A model generated the notes under the pieces. That model saw only the letters and a list, made by a program, of their open reading frames with translations. It ran no database searches and had not been told where the DNA came from. Of a DNA stretch of 64,000 bases, positions 1 to 5,652 are shown piece after piece. A program made the translations under genes and the position numbers. Numbering within the stretch: position 1 is the first letter of the stretch; each line of letters opens with the position of its first letter. The stretch spans positions 142,452-206,451 of the forward strand of contig DIYJ01000003.1 of NCBI GenBank assembly GCA_002428995.1, given 5' to 3'. The stretch comes from Flavobacteriales bacterium UBA6057 (GTDB lineage: Bacteria > Bacteroidota > Bacteroidia > Flavobacteriales_G > Salibacteraceae).

Positions 1-54
1 GACATCGATTCGGAGCTGATTCCTTCCCTTTGGGACGGTAATAATGCCGCCTAA
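1..54 (+). CDS. C-terminal end of a truncated gene
   Basis: The first frame is open from base 1 to a TAA at 52-54 and reads DIDSELIPSLWDGNNAA. The other two forward frames close within this stretch. It is probably the last 17 residues of a gene starting left of the window. Nothing in this short tail identifies a family, and chance openness over 50 bases cannot be excluded. Confidence 0.35.
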   Translation, partial: DIDSELIPSLWDGNNAA

Positions 55-71
55 TTCTTAAAGAAAATCAT

Positions 72-143
72 ATGGTACTTCTTGGACTAGTAATGATCGT
101 TGCGGGAATTCTTGCACTGCTAGGTGGTGCAAGTAGTGACTAA
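72..143 (+). CDS. 23-residue single-span membrane peptide
   Basis: A short frame starts with ATG at 72 and encodes MVLLGLVMIVAGILALLGG followed by ASSD. Almost the whole peptide is one hydrophobic segment, which suits a single membrane helix. It follows the preceding partial frame by 17 bases and is followed at once by a good intrinsic terminator, so it would be the last gene of its transcription unit. No strong Shine-Dalgarno is visible, which is normal in Bacteroidota. Function is unknown. It could also be a chance frame. Confidence 0.35.
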   Translation: MVLLGLVMIVAGILALLGGASSD

Positions 144-156
144 CTCATGCAACAAA

Positions 157-182
157 AAAAGGACGCTTCTTGCGTCCTTTTC
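157..182 (+). terminator. Intrinsic terminator
   Basis: AAAAGGACGC at 157-166 and GCGTCCTTTT at 172-181 form a perfect 10-bp stem with a TTCTT loop. The 3' arm ends in a T run. It closes the unit that ends with the small membrane peptide. Confidence 0.8.
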
Positions 183-195
183 TGTAGTAGATTAT

Positions 196-225
196 CAGCC
201 CTTTTACGAAGGGCTGTTTTGTTTT
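196..225 (+). terminator. Second, tandem terminator hairpin
   Basis: CAGCCCTT at 196-203 and AAGGGCTG at 209-216 form an 8-bp stem with loop TTACG, followed by TTTTGTTTT. Two terminators in a row isolate the upstream unit from the minus-strand regulator gene that ends at 249. Confidence 0.7.
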
Positions 226-248
226 ATGTATCCAAGAGGTCTAAACCA

Positions 249-1004
249 TTACATACGAGGCTCTTTCTCTAACCCTTCAGGTCTGTTAAACATATCCCGC
301 AATACAAACTGGGTTCCCTTGGAACATCCTTCATCCATCGCGGTATCAATTATTGACCAAGGTTCGACCTCTGACTTAGAAGCTACAGAGTATTCGATGA
401 CAGGACGAATTTGCTTCCAAAGCTTCAGTCTCATCTCCTCATCAAGTTGAGCGAACTGATCTAAGAACCATTGCATGGTTGTGAAATTGTCTTCCCTTTG
501 CTTCAGCTCTTCAGGCATTCGAAGCGAGAGCTTTCCAAAAAGGATGTATTCAATAGTGCATTCGTAGAACTCAGAGAGTAGCACTAATGTCTTGGAATTC
601 GGTTTTGCATTGTCATTTTCCAGTCTTTGAAGTTGCGGCTTAGAAACGCCTGTTAAATTGGATGAGTCTTCATCTTGCAATTTCCCCTTTGCTTTTTTGA
701 TTTGCTCTTGGTAGAGAGCTGTCAACTTATCCGAGGCAGTGTCAAGAGTTTCGCCTTTTTGCTTTCTAAGCGCATTCAGTCTTTCACCGATGGTGCCGTA
801 TCGCAAAATTTCAACAGGAACATCATAGTAATGAGCCAGTTCTTCGAACTGCTCCTTGGACGGCTTTACGCGGCCCTCCTCAAAAGCCTCGAGATCAGAT
901 TTGGAAATGCCATTCATCTGTCTGGATGCCCCTACAAGTGTTCTTTTCTTGTCCTCTCGAAGCTTTCTTAACCTCTTGCCTATGTTAACGAGCGTTCCTG
1001 GCAT
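249..1004 (-). CDS. Tandem Cro/C1-type (XRE) HTH regulator
   Basis: This is a 251-residue DNA-binding protein with two XRE-type helix-turn-helix units. The first is around residues 8-68 (GKRLRKLRE, then SKSDLEAFEEGRVKPS, then YYDVPVEILRYG). The second is around 72-155 (GERLNALRKQKG, VSKPQLQRLENDNAKP, FYECTIEYILFG). The second unit carries an insertion of about 20 charged residues before its recognition helix. The C-terminal hundred residues are helical and acidic, with no recognised domain. It is transcribed away from a series of small plus-strand genes, the usual geometry of a repressor controlling its own island. TTGTCA-type half-sites lie in the divergent gap and are possible operators. 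Target and ligand are unknown. Confidence 0.8.
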   Translation of the reverse strand: MPGTLVNIGKRLRKLREDKKRTLVGASRQMNGISKSDLEAFEEGRVKPSKEQFEELAHYYDVPVEILRYGTIGERLNALRKQKGETLDTASDKLTALYQEQIKKAKGKLQDEDSSNLTGVSKPQLQRLENDNAKPNSKTLVLLSEFYECTIEYILFGKLSLRMPEELKQREDNFTTMQWFLDQFAQLDEEMRLKLWKQIRPVIEYSVASKSEVEPWSIIDTAMDEGCSKGTQFVLRDMFNRPEGLEKEPRM

Positions 1005-1485
1005 TCCTTTGATTTTCTTAGTTAGACGAGTATTTTAAGGAAAAGTTACGAAATTGATAACAAACCTCCGAATTAGATTCTCAGGCTCATTTGGCAACCT
1101 ACTATTCACACCAACGTCCCTCGCTTAAACGAAGCTTTAGTTTCGATTCTGACAACAAATCTTAGTCGATTATGACAAAAGTCAATTTTTTTCAAACTAA
1201 ATTTCCAACTCAGCAGTGCTAATTATCAACCAAGTTGTCAAAATAGAAACTCTATGAAACACATATACTACAAAGGACTGAGACAGAATATACGCAATTT
1301 TCTGGCGTCTTGGTTCAACGTGCCGCTAGACTTTCATGTGGACAATGAAGTGCCATACTGAGGTGGGTCAGGTCTTGATGCCAGATTCACAAGTGTCAAC
1401 TGTTCGGTCGGACCTTTGAAAACTGAATCTGGGTGAAGCAGCACCCACACCCCACCTGATTACTGACCAACCTGTTAAACAAAAC
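1005..1485. other. Divergent regulatory gap with TTGTCA half-sites
   Basis: This 480-base gap separates the minus-strand regulator from the plus-strand genes. It holds TGACAA at 1150-1155, ATGACAA at 1172-1178 and TTGTCA at 1235-1240, spread over a very AT-rich core. One possible short coding frame (1254-1361) lies inside. No clear terminator is visible. Confidence 0.4.
1254..1361 (+). CDS. Possible 35-residue peptide
   Basis: A frame from ATG 1254 to TGA encodes a 35-residue basic and aromatic peptide beginning MKHIYYKGLRQNIRNF and ending DNEVPY. It follows the AT-rich divergent region directly and would be the first gene rightward of the regulator. There is no recognisable family and no strong ribosome-binding site. 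The TTGTCA half-site ends only 13 bases upstream of the start. It may be a leader peptide or a chance frame. Confidence 0.3.
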   Translation: MKHIYYKGLRQNIRNFLASWFNVPLDFHVDNEVPY

Positions 1486-1767
1486 ATGAACGCTATGATA
1501 GTAACTAAAGTAAGGCCGCTAACCAATGCAGAGAGGGCGTTGATTATTGCAATGTTTCACAAGGAATGTCCACTTTCCAAAGGACAAAAGCTTGTAGTAG
1601 CGCTCTACATGATGGGGCATACCGGTAAGGATATCACAGTTCTACTTGATGTTGAATCTGTGGGTGGTCCTTTCAAGCAGCTAGATCGTGCTCGAATGAA
1701 GTACGGTGCGAACAACACCGCAGAACTCATTAAGCTAGTTCTTGAAGAACACTGGCTCGGAGAGTAA
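1486..1767 (+). CDS. Small LuxR-like HTH protein
   Basis: A 93-residue protein whose core resembles the C-terminal DNA-binding domain of LuxR/GerE regulators. The pattern is PLTNAERALI (first helix), GHTGKDITVLLDVES (scaffold and turn), then RARMKYGANNTAELIKLVLE (recognition helix, then the GANNTAEL segment that parallels the GVSNRTEL of LuxR proteins). It has no receiver or ligand-binding domain, so it would act as a stand-alone binder or a partner. The recognition helix is unusual (GGPFKQLDRARMKYG) and may not contact DNA canonically. A terminator follows at 1793. It lies in the accessory cluster beside the tandem XRE regulator. Confidence 0.6.
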   Translation: MNAMIVTKVRPLTNAERALIIAMFHKECPLSKGQKLVVALYMMGHTGKDITVLLDVESVGGPFKQLDRARMKYGANNTAELIKLVLEEHWLGE

Positions 1768-1792
1768 AACATCTGATTGATCTAACAGTTTG

Positions 1793-1822
1793 GCCCATCG
1801 CAAACGCGGTGGGCTTCTGTTT
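1793..1822 (+). terminator. Intrinsic terminator
   Basis: GCCCATCGC (1793-1801) pairs with GCGGTGGGC (1806-1814), 9 bp with one G-T pair and an AAAC loop, followed by TTCTGTTT. It ends the LuxR-like gene. Confidence 0.7.
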
Positions 1823-1837
1823 AAAACCAATGGCATG

Positions 1838-1857
1838 TTGTCATGGCTTTATGACAA
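1838..1857. promoter_or_regulatory. Palindromic TTGTCAT-n6-ATGACAA site
   Basis: TTGTCAT at 1838-1844 and ATGACAA at 1851-1857 form a perfect 7-bp inverted repeat with six bases between. The half-site matches those in the divergent gap at 1150-1240. It lies just upstream of the next plus-strand gene. A dimeric HTH protein, perhaps the tandem XRE regulator, could bind here; that link is inference. Confidence 0.45.
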
Positions 1858-2001
1858 ACCTGTTTTTCGGACTGCTTACTTTTCCATCAACTAACAAGCA
1901 AGTTCAGCACGCAAAACGTGCAGAGCCTTGCTTTTTTCTTTTCATTCAAAAAACTCTATGATAAAATGACGCTTCGTTCTTTAAGACTTTGGGATGGTAG
2001 C

Positions 2002-2439
2002 ATGCCTATTAAACTCGATGGATCAGATGATCTGCACAAAATGGTAAGTGAAGTTGGTAAGGTTGCCACAGGGTTAGTAGAAGGTTATTTCGAGCGAACT
2101 GGATTGAGTCCAGAAACCTTCGAAGAGGTAAATGAAGAATATCTGAATTTCCGATCAGAGCACGGTATGCTCTACACTCTCTCTCACATCATGAAAAAGC
2201 AAGTAGAAGAATCCCAACCTGCTATGGGAAAAATGTTGGAAGCGGCTTTCAAAGAGACTCTTAGCAATCTTATGATTGGCACTTACCTTACTGCTGCACA
2301 AATGCCCCTCATGATTGCCAGGGATAAGTTTGCGCCTGATGATCCGCTTCCAAAGGAATATGATGAACTAGAAGACCTTCGAGTCGTTATCAAAGCTTCC
2401 CTTGAGCAAGGCAAGGGGCAATCACCAGGGCTTAATTAA
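2002..2439 (+). CDS. Helical cytoplasmic protein, unknown function
   Basis: I start this protein at ATG 2002 (MPIKLDGSDDLHKMV, 145 residues). The frame is open back to 1918, but the extra N-terminus is unlike the rest. The protein is acidic and probably all-helical, with no signal peptide or membrane segment. One hydrophobic helix-like stretch (MIGTYLTAAQMPLMIA) lies near the middle. The end is a charged tail rich in E, D and K. I do not recognise a family. It follows the TTGTCAT palindrome, so it may belong to the same regulated island, and is 31 bases from the next small gene. Confidence 0.55.
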   Translation: MPIKLDGSDDLHKMVSEVGKVATGLVEGYFERTGLSPETFEEVNEEYLNFRSEHGMLYTLSHIMKKQVEESQPAMGKMLEAAFKETLSNLMIGTYLTAAQMPLMIARDKFAPDDPLPKEYDELEDLRVVIKASLEQGKGQSPGLN

Positions 2440-2470
2440 AAGTTTGTGCTGAGGCATTAATTTAGCGAGC

Positions 2471-2653
2471 ATGGTTAATGGCAATCAACCCCACAGCTCG
2501 AGATCTCAGGAGAAAGAACCAATCCGCACACCTGCACGCATAATCATGTTTCTCCTTGTCGTGCTAATCCTAATTGCTTGGTACACATTGCTTACTGGTG
2601 ATCGAGTATCTTCTCCAGAGCCGAGAAAAGCGCTCTATGAAGGATATCCTTAG
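2471..2653 (+). CDS. 60-residue single-span membrane protein
   Basis: The protein has a hydrophilic N-terminal third (residues 1-22), one hydrophobic helix (ARIIMFLLVVLILIAWYTLL, about residues 23-42) and a short polar tail. Positive residues precede the helix, so the N-terminus should stay inside. It follows the preceding gene by 31 bases and is likely co-transcribed. No family is recognised; it could be a small-protein partner or a toxin-like peptide, but nothing specific supports that. Confidence 0.5.
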   Translation: MVNGNQPHSSRSQEKEPIRTPARIIMFLLVVLILIAWYTLLTGDRVSSPEPRKALYEGYP

Positions 2654-2719
2654 TTCTGCCTAGGAAGAATCCATAGTTCTACCAATGTGTGGGTCAAATT
2701 TGCGGTTAAGCTTTGCAGC

Positions 2720-3112
2720 ATGCCACAGGCCGTTATCTACACTAGGTTTCGTCATTTTCCGAATACAGAACCGACAGATGCCCAAATTCATAGGGAAATA
2801 AGCAAGCAAGAAACCGAGCTTCAAGACTTCGCCTCTTTCTTCAAGCTCAATGTAGTGGGCACTTTCAGTGACACAAAGCCAGGCAGTCTCAAATACCTTT
2901 CTGGCTTCAGAAAGCTAAAGAATGAGCTTTTTCGAGATCACCATCAACAGAACAAGCCACTTGTCTTAATTGCGGATTGGTCAGTAATTACTAATGATCC
3001 TTTTGTCGCTGTCCGTATCAATGAGAAGTTTGCTCAGCGAGGGATAACCATTGTCTCGGTGCTCCACGAAAAGACTAAGAGATGGACTAGCTTCTCCAAG
3101 AGGACTCCTTAG
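2720..3112 (+). CDS. Resolvase-fold protein lacking the catalytic serine
   Basis: From ATG 2720 (MPQAVIYTRFRHF) the 130 residues follow the layout of the N-terminal catalytic domain of serine recombinases. There is a first strand AVIYTRF, a Q-rich helix (REISKQETELQDFASFF), strand NVVGTFSD, then KPLVLIADWSVITNDPF (normally the strand plus DRLSR/D loop), and finally a GITIVSVLHE strand. The nucleophilic serine that follows YxRVS in active enzymes is absent; YTRFRHF stands there. There is also no C-terminal DNA-binding domain. It is probably a non-catalytic relative. Its 3' end overlaps the convergent gene at 3087 by 26 bases. The frame is open back to 2687. Confidence 0.55.
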   Translation: MPQAVIYTRFRHFPNTEPTDAQIHREISKQETELQDFASFFKLNVVGTFSDTKPGSLKYLSGFRKLKNELFRDHHQQNKPLVLIADWSVITNDPFVAVRINEKFAQRGITIVSVLHEKTKRWTSFSKRTP

Positions 3113-3401
3113 ATCGTTTTGGCGAAGTAGCCGACCTTTCCTGCGTCTCATAATTTGCCACTGAAACTTCTCTCAAAGACTGAATGTCAACGACTATTGT
3201 GGCAGGGCCATAACCATCACCGGGGAAGTACTTGCGCATTAAATCATTCATGAATGGAGTAGAAGGACCTGCACCACCTGCGAATCTTCTTATCAAAGAA
3301 TAAATCACAGTATCAGCAACCTCTTCTTTTTCGCCTTTTAATCGTTCGCATTCAATCGTCATTTTCGTTCCTACGAACCAGTAGTTCTTGACTAGTATCA
3401 T
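3087..3401 (-). CDS. Hypothetical protein, ~91-104 residues
   Basis: This minus-strand frame runs from ATG 3401, or more probably from the internal ATG at 3362 (MTIECERLKGEKEEVADTV). The centre carries a glycine-rich segment (RRFAGGAGPSTPFMNDLM) and the end is polar and serine-rich. There is no signal peptide in the shorter form. No family is recognised. It converges on, and overlaps by 26 bases, the resolvase-fold gene. It might be the last gene of the toxin/immunity operon that ends at 3874, but plus-strand frames lie between them. Confidence 0.4.
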   Translation of the reverse strand: MILVKNYWFVGTKMTIECERLKGEKEEVADTVIYSLIRRFAGGAGPSTPFMNDLMRKYFPGDGYGPATIVVDIQSLREVSVANYETQERSATSPKRSKESSWRS

Positions 3402-3417
3402 ACTATAAAGGAAGCCA

Positions 3418-3540
3418 ATGAACGTGAGGGCAGAAGCGCCAATTCGCAGGTTTAGTTTTCAACAAGATCAGACGAAGCTCCCATTTATAGGAGGGTCTGT
3501 AGTGATGTTCGTAGGATCTATGGCACTTCTAGAGATCTAA
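3418..3540 (+). CDS. Small 40-residue peptide with hydrophobic end
   Basis: ATG 3418 is preceded at a good distance by AAAGGAAG, one of the better ribosome-binding sites in this region. The peptide has a basic N-terminal half (MNVRAEAPIRRFSF) and a hydrophobic C-terminal half (LPFIGGSVVMFVGSMALLEI) that may insert in the membrane. It is divergent from the gene ending at 3087. The assignment rests on the start-site context only. Confidence 0.35.
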   Translation: MNVRAEAPIRRFSFQQDQTKLPFIGGSVVMFVGSMALLEI

Positions 3541-3647
3541 GCTAAGTCGAGGGGTCGCATAGACGAAATAAATTCGTCCACACGATTAGAGATGGCTATT
3601 CAAATTGATCGGTTTTGACCAATGGTCTTGCTTGATTTCATTTGAAG

Positions 3648-3839
3648 ATGAGCCATCAAGACACGATGTTTTACATCATCATACAGCCCCCAAGAAGCGA
3701 GATTCTTGAGTACTACAAACTTCGCGGTGTTTTTGACCCTAAGGAAGATTCCGACCTTGAAGACGAGATCATGGACGACCCTTCAGTAGGGGAGGAGTTC
3801 GATACAGAACAAGAATGGAATCAGTGGGGAATAGACTAA
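3648..3839 (+). CDS. Small acidic protein
   Basis: I use ATG 3648 (MSHQDTMFYIIIQPP); the frame is also open from a TTG two codons earlier. The 63 residues have a short hydrophobic strand near the start and then a strongly acidic tail (DPKEDSDLEDEIMDDP). Such composition is common in DNA mimics and immunity proteins, but no family is recognised. It is convergent with the immunity-like gene at 3874. A GTGGGGAA/TTCCCCAC hairpin (3824-3852) lies across its stop codon. Confidence 0.4.
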   Translation: MSHQDTMFYIIIQPPRSEILEYYKLRGVFDPKEDSDLEDEIMDDPSVGEEFDTEQEWNQWGID

Positions 3840-3852
3840 AGTCCTTCCCCAC
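3824..3852. terminator. Hairpin between convergent genes
   Basis: GTGGGGAA (3824-3831) pairs with TTCCCCAC (3845-3852), and an inner GAC/GTC pair extends the fold. It sits between two convergent genes and may end transcription from both sides, but neither side carries a long T run. Confidence 0.35.
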
Positions 3853-3873
3853 ATCATTCAGTATTCCAGAGCA

Positions 3874-4191
3874 CTAGGCATCGTTGATTCTGTAGCTGAT
3901 TATCTTCTCTGCAATTTCAACATCGGTGCTATCAGGTGAGTAGTAATCGGTGCATACTTCAACTAACAGATCAAGAGTAAACAGATTGTAGTACTTCTTA
4001 TCATTAACCTTCATTTCGATTCGCCCCTCAATTTTCTCACCATCAAAAAAAGCTAGTGAAGAAGTCGCACTAATTGATCCTTCAGCATAAACTTCCGCAT
4101 CATAATAGTCGATATCAGGATGATGCTTCTCCATGTAGCTCATGGCATCATTTTCATCCTTAATAAACTTGATAAACTCAATTAAATCCAT
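3874..4191 (-). CDS. Immunity-like small acidic protein (paralogue of next gene)
   Basis: This is a 105-residue, acidic, cytoplasmic protein at the 3' end of the RHS toxin operon. It aligns end to end with the gene at 4230-4556. Shared positions include a central AFFDGEKIEGRIEMKVNDKKYYNLF against AFFEIEETEGKVEHAVNEVTYHNLF, and a shared C-terminal pattern ending in ISYRINDA / LSYATHDA. The two are therefore tandem duplicates that have diverged. Small acidic genes placed downstream of a toxin tip are usually immunity proteins. That role is inferred from position; I do not recognise a named family. The gap to the upstream paralogue is 38 bases. Confidence 0.6.
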   Translation of the reverse strand: MDLIEFIKFIKDENDAMSYMEKHHPDIDYYDAEVYAEGSISATSSLAFFDGEKIEGRIEMKVNDKKYYNLFTLDLLVEVCTDYYSPDSTDVEIAEKIISYRINDA

Positions 4192-4229
4192 CGATTCGGA
4201 GGTTCAAATAACTGGTCTTGGTTCAGCCG

Positions 4230-4556
4230 CTATGCATCATGTGTTGCATATGACAGCACTGCTCTAGCAACATCATCGTCTGTTTTTGACAGGTGTTCGC
4301 CTTCGTTACTCTCGGCTATTGCATCGAGGAAGTAATAAAAGTCAAATAAGTTATGGTACGTTACCTCATTTACTGCATGCTCAACTTTGCCTTCCGTTTC
4401 CTCAATTTCAAAAAAGGCGACCTCTTTACTCAGATCAAAAGGTTGCACCATGTAGACTTCAATCACTTCTGATTCTGGATTCAATTTATTGGTCTGGCAG
4501 AAAGCTTCAAATGAACCGCCCTTTCTGAAGTAACTGACTAATTGTGTGAGTGTCAT
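4230..4556 (-). CDS. Immunity-like small acidic protein (paralogue)
   Basis: A 108-residue acidic protein, paralogous to the gene that follows at 3874-4191. The two share the FF..E..EG..E..VN..YYNLF core and the SY...DA end. No signal peptide or membrane span is present, so it should work in the cytoplasm, where an immunity protein would meet an incoming nuclease tip. It lies 28 bases after the preceding gene of the same operon. Family unnamed; the immunity role is inference from context. Confidence 0.6.
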   Translation of the reverse strand: MTLTQLVSYFRKGGSFEAFCQTNKLNPESEVIEVYMVQPFDLSKEVAFFEIEETEGKVEHAVNEVTYHNLFDFYYFLDAIAESNEGEHLSKTDDDVARAVLSYATHDA

Positions 4557-4584
4557 AGACCTTTTTAGATTTTGTTCCGCAGCT

Positions 4585-5073
4585 CTACAATTGCTTGTAC
4601 TTCATCGCTCGCGACTTGACTACCTTGTCCAATTCTGGAAATAGATTGAAGTCTCCATCTAGCATGTCAGCACCATGCTTTTTTAAGTACTCAGCAAAGG
4701 CAGCTGTATATCTAGACAGTCCATCATCTTCTTGAAAAAACTCTGAATCCTCATCATATTCATAGGTCGGCTTGATGATATCTTCTGGATTTCGTAAAAT
4801 GATCACATCGTCAAGGGCAAAACCATTGAGAGAAGTATTTTCTTCAATGTTTCGCGGATTCTCAACGAGACAGCCATCCTTGAGCTTATACAACATGATG
4901 AAAATATAAGCCTCTCGATATTCATATGTGATTTTTACTCCAGTTGAATCATTCAGGTAGAGAAGCTGATACCCCCATTCTTCATTCTCAGATTTTGATA
5001 ATCTGAAATTGAATTCAGATTCCAGGAAATGAAATTGCTCTTTGGCAATAATGTCAAAGTCTTGTACTTGCAT
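4585..5073 (-). CDS. Immunity-like acidic protein
   Basis: A 162-residue acidic, soluble protein with alternating strands and an aromatic-rich centre (YEYREAYIFIMLYKL), followed by FALDDVIILRNPEDIIKP. The residues EYDEDSEFFQEDD form a very acidic loop. The fold pattern (N-terminal helix pair, strands, C-terminal helix) is typical of orphan immunity proteins left beside RHS loci, but I cannot name the family. It lies 30 bases after the SUKH gene and 28 bases before the next. It may protect against a toxin tip that is no longer present. Confidence 0.6.
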   Translation of the reverse strand: MQVQDFDIIAKEQFHFLESEFNFRLSKSENEEWGYQLLYLNDSTGVKITYEYREAYIFIMLYKLKDGCLVENPRNIEENTSLNGFALDDVIILRNPEDIIKPTYEYDEDSEFFQEDDGLSRYTAAFAEYLKKHGADMLDGDFNLFPELDKVVKSRAMKYKQL

Positions 5074-5103
5074 TCTTAGCTTGGTGCTGTAGGAATTATC
5101 GAT

Positions 5104-5637
5104 TTACGCAAGTGACTCCTCATTTACAAGGCCACGGACAAAAGATTCAAAATCATTGGACAATACCGTGATCTTATAATCCAACTCTTGATCAACATGG
5201 ACTACCCTTGGCTCACCATCAGCACCGCACTCGCTGTAATCAAGCATTACAATATCATGTCCACCGGAGGGGCAATCACAGATATACACCCCCAACTTAG
5301 GGTAGCCCCATTCTTCGATTATCAGTTCATTTCCCATTTCTCCGCATAAGGAGTTTTCTTTTTCCATGCCTATTCCAAGAAAACCAGATATCTGAATATG
5401 GTTGTCAGCCCAAGATGTAGGGGTTGAAGTTGGAAAGCAATTCTTAGAGGGAACTCCACCATTTCTAGTGCTCAATAGCTCTATGTATGATTTAGGAAGT
5501 TTGAAGCCTAGCTTTTGTTCAACAATGGCAATCGATGACGAACTCAAATCAGTTTCCTGATACTCCTCAATAGCTTCATCAGTATTCTCCCAAAATCCAC
5601 TAAAGTCGAAATCCTCAAATATTTTATTCCTATCCAT
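5104..5637 (-). CDS. SUKH (SMI1/KNR4) family immunity protein
   Basis: This 177-residue protein carries the SUKH signature: a helix with IAIVEQKLGFKLPKSYIELLSTRNGG around residues 37-62, then the strand region with GFLGIG, a WG-Y-LGVYICDCPSGGHDIVMLDYSE segment around 110-135, and the late EPRVVHVDQE strand. SUKH proteins are known immunity factors for nuclease tips of polymorphic toxins, including HNH-type ones. It lies 15 bases downstream of the WHH-tipped RHS gene on the same strand, so it is the best candidate for the cognate antidote. It is acidic and cytoplasmic. Confidence 0.85.
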   Translation of the reverse strand: MDRNKIFEDFDFSGFWENTDEAIEEYQETDLSSSSIAIVEQKLGFKLPKSYIELLSTRNGGVPSKNCFPTSTPTSWADNHIQISGFLGIGMEKENSLCGEMGNELIIEEWGYPKLGVYICDCPSGGHDIVMLDYSECGADGEPRVVHVDQELDYKITVLSNDFESFVRGLVNEESLA

Positions 5638-5652
5638 TTTCTAATCCTTTAT

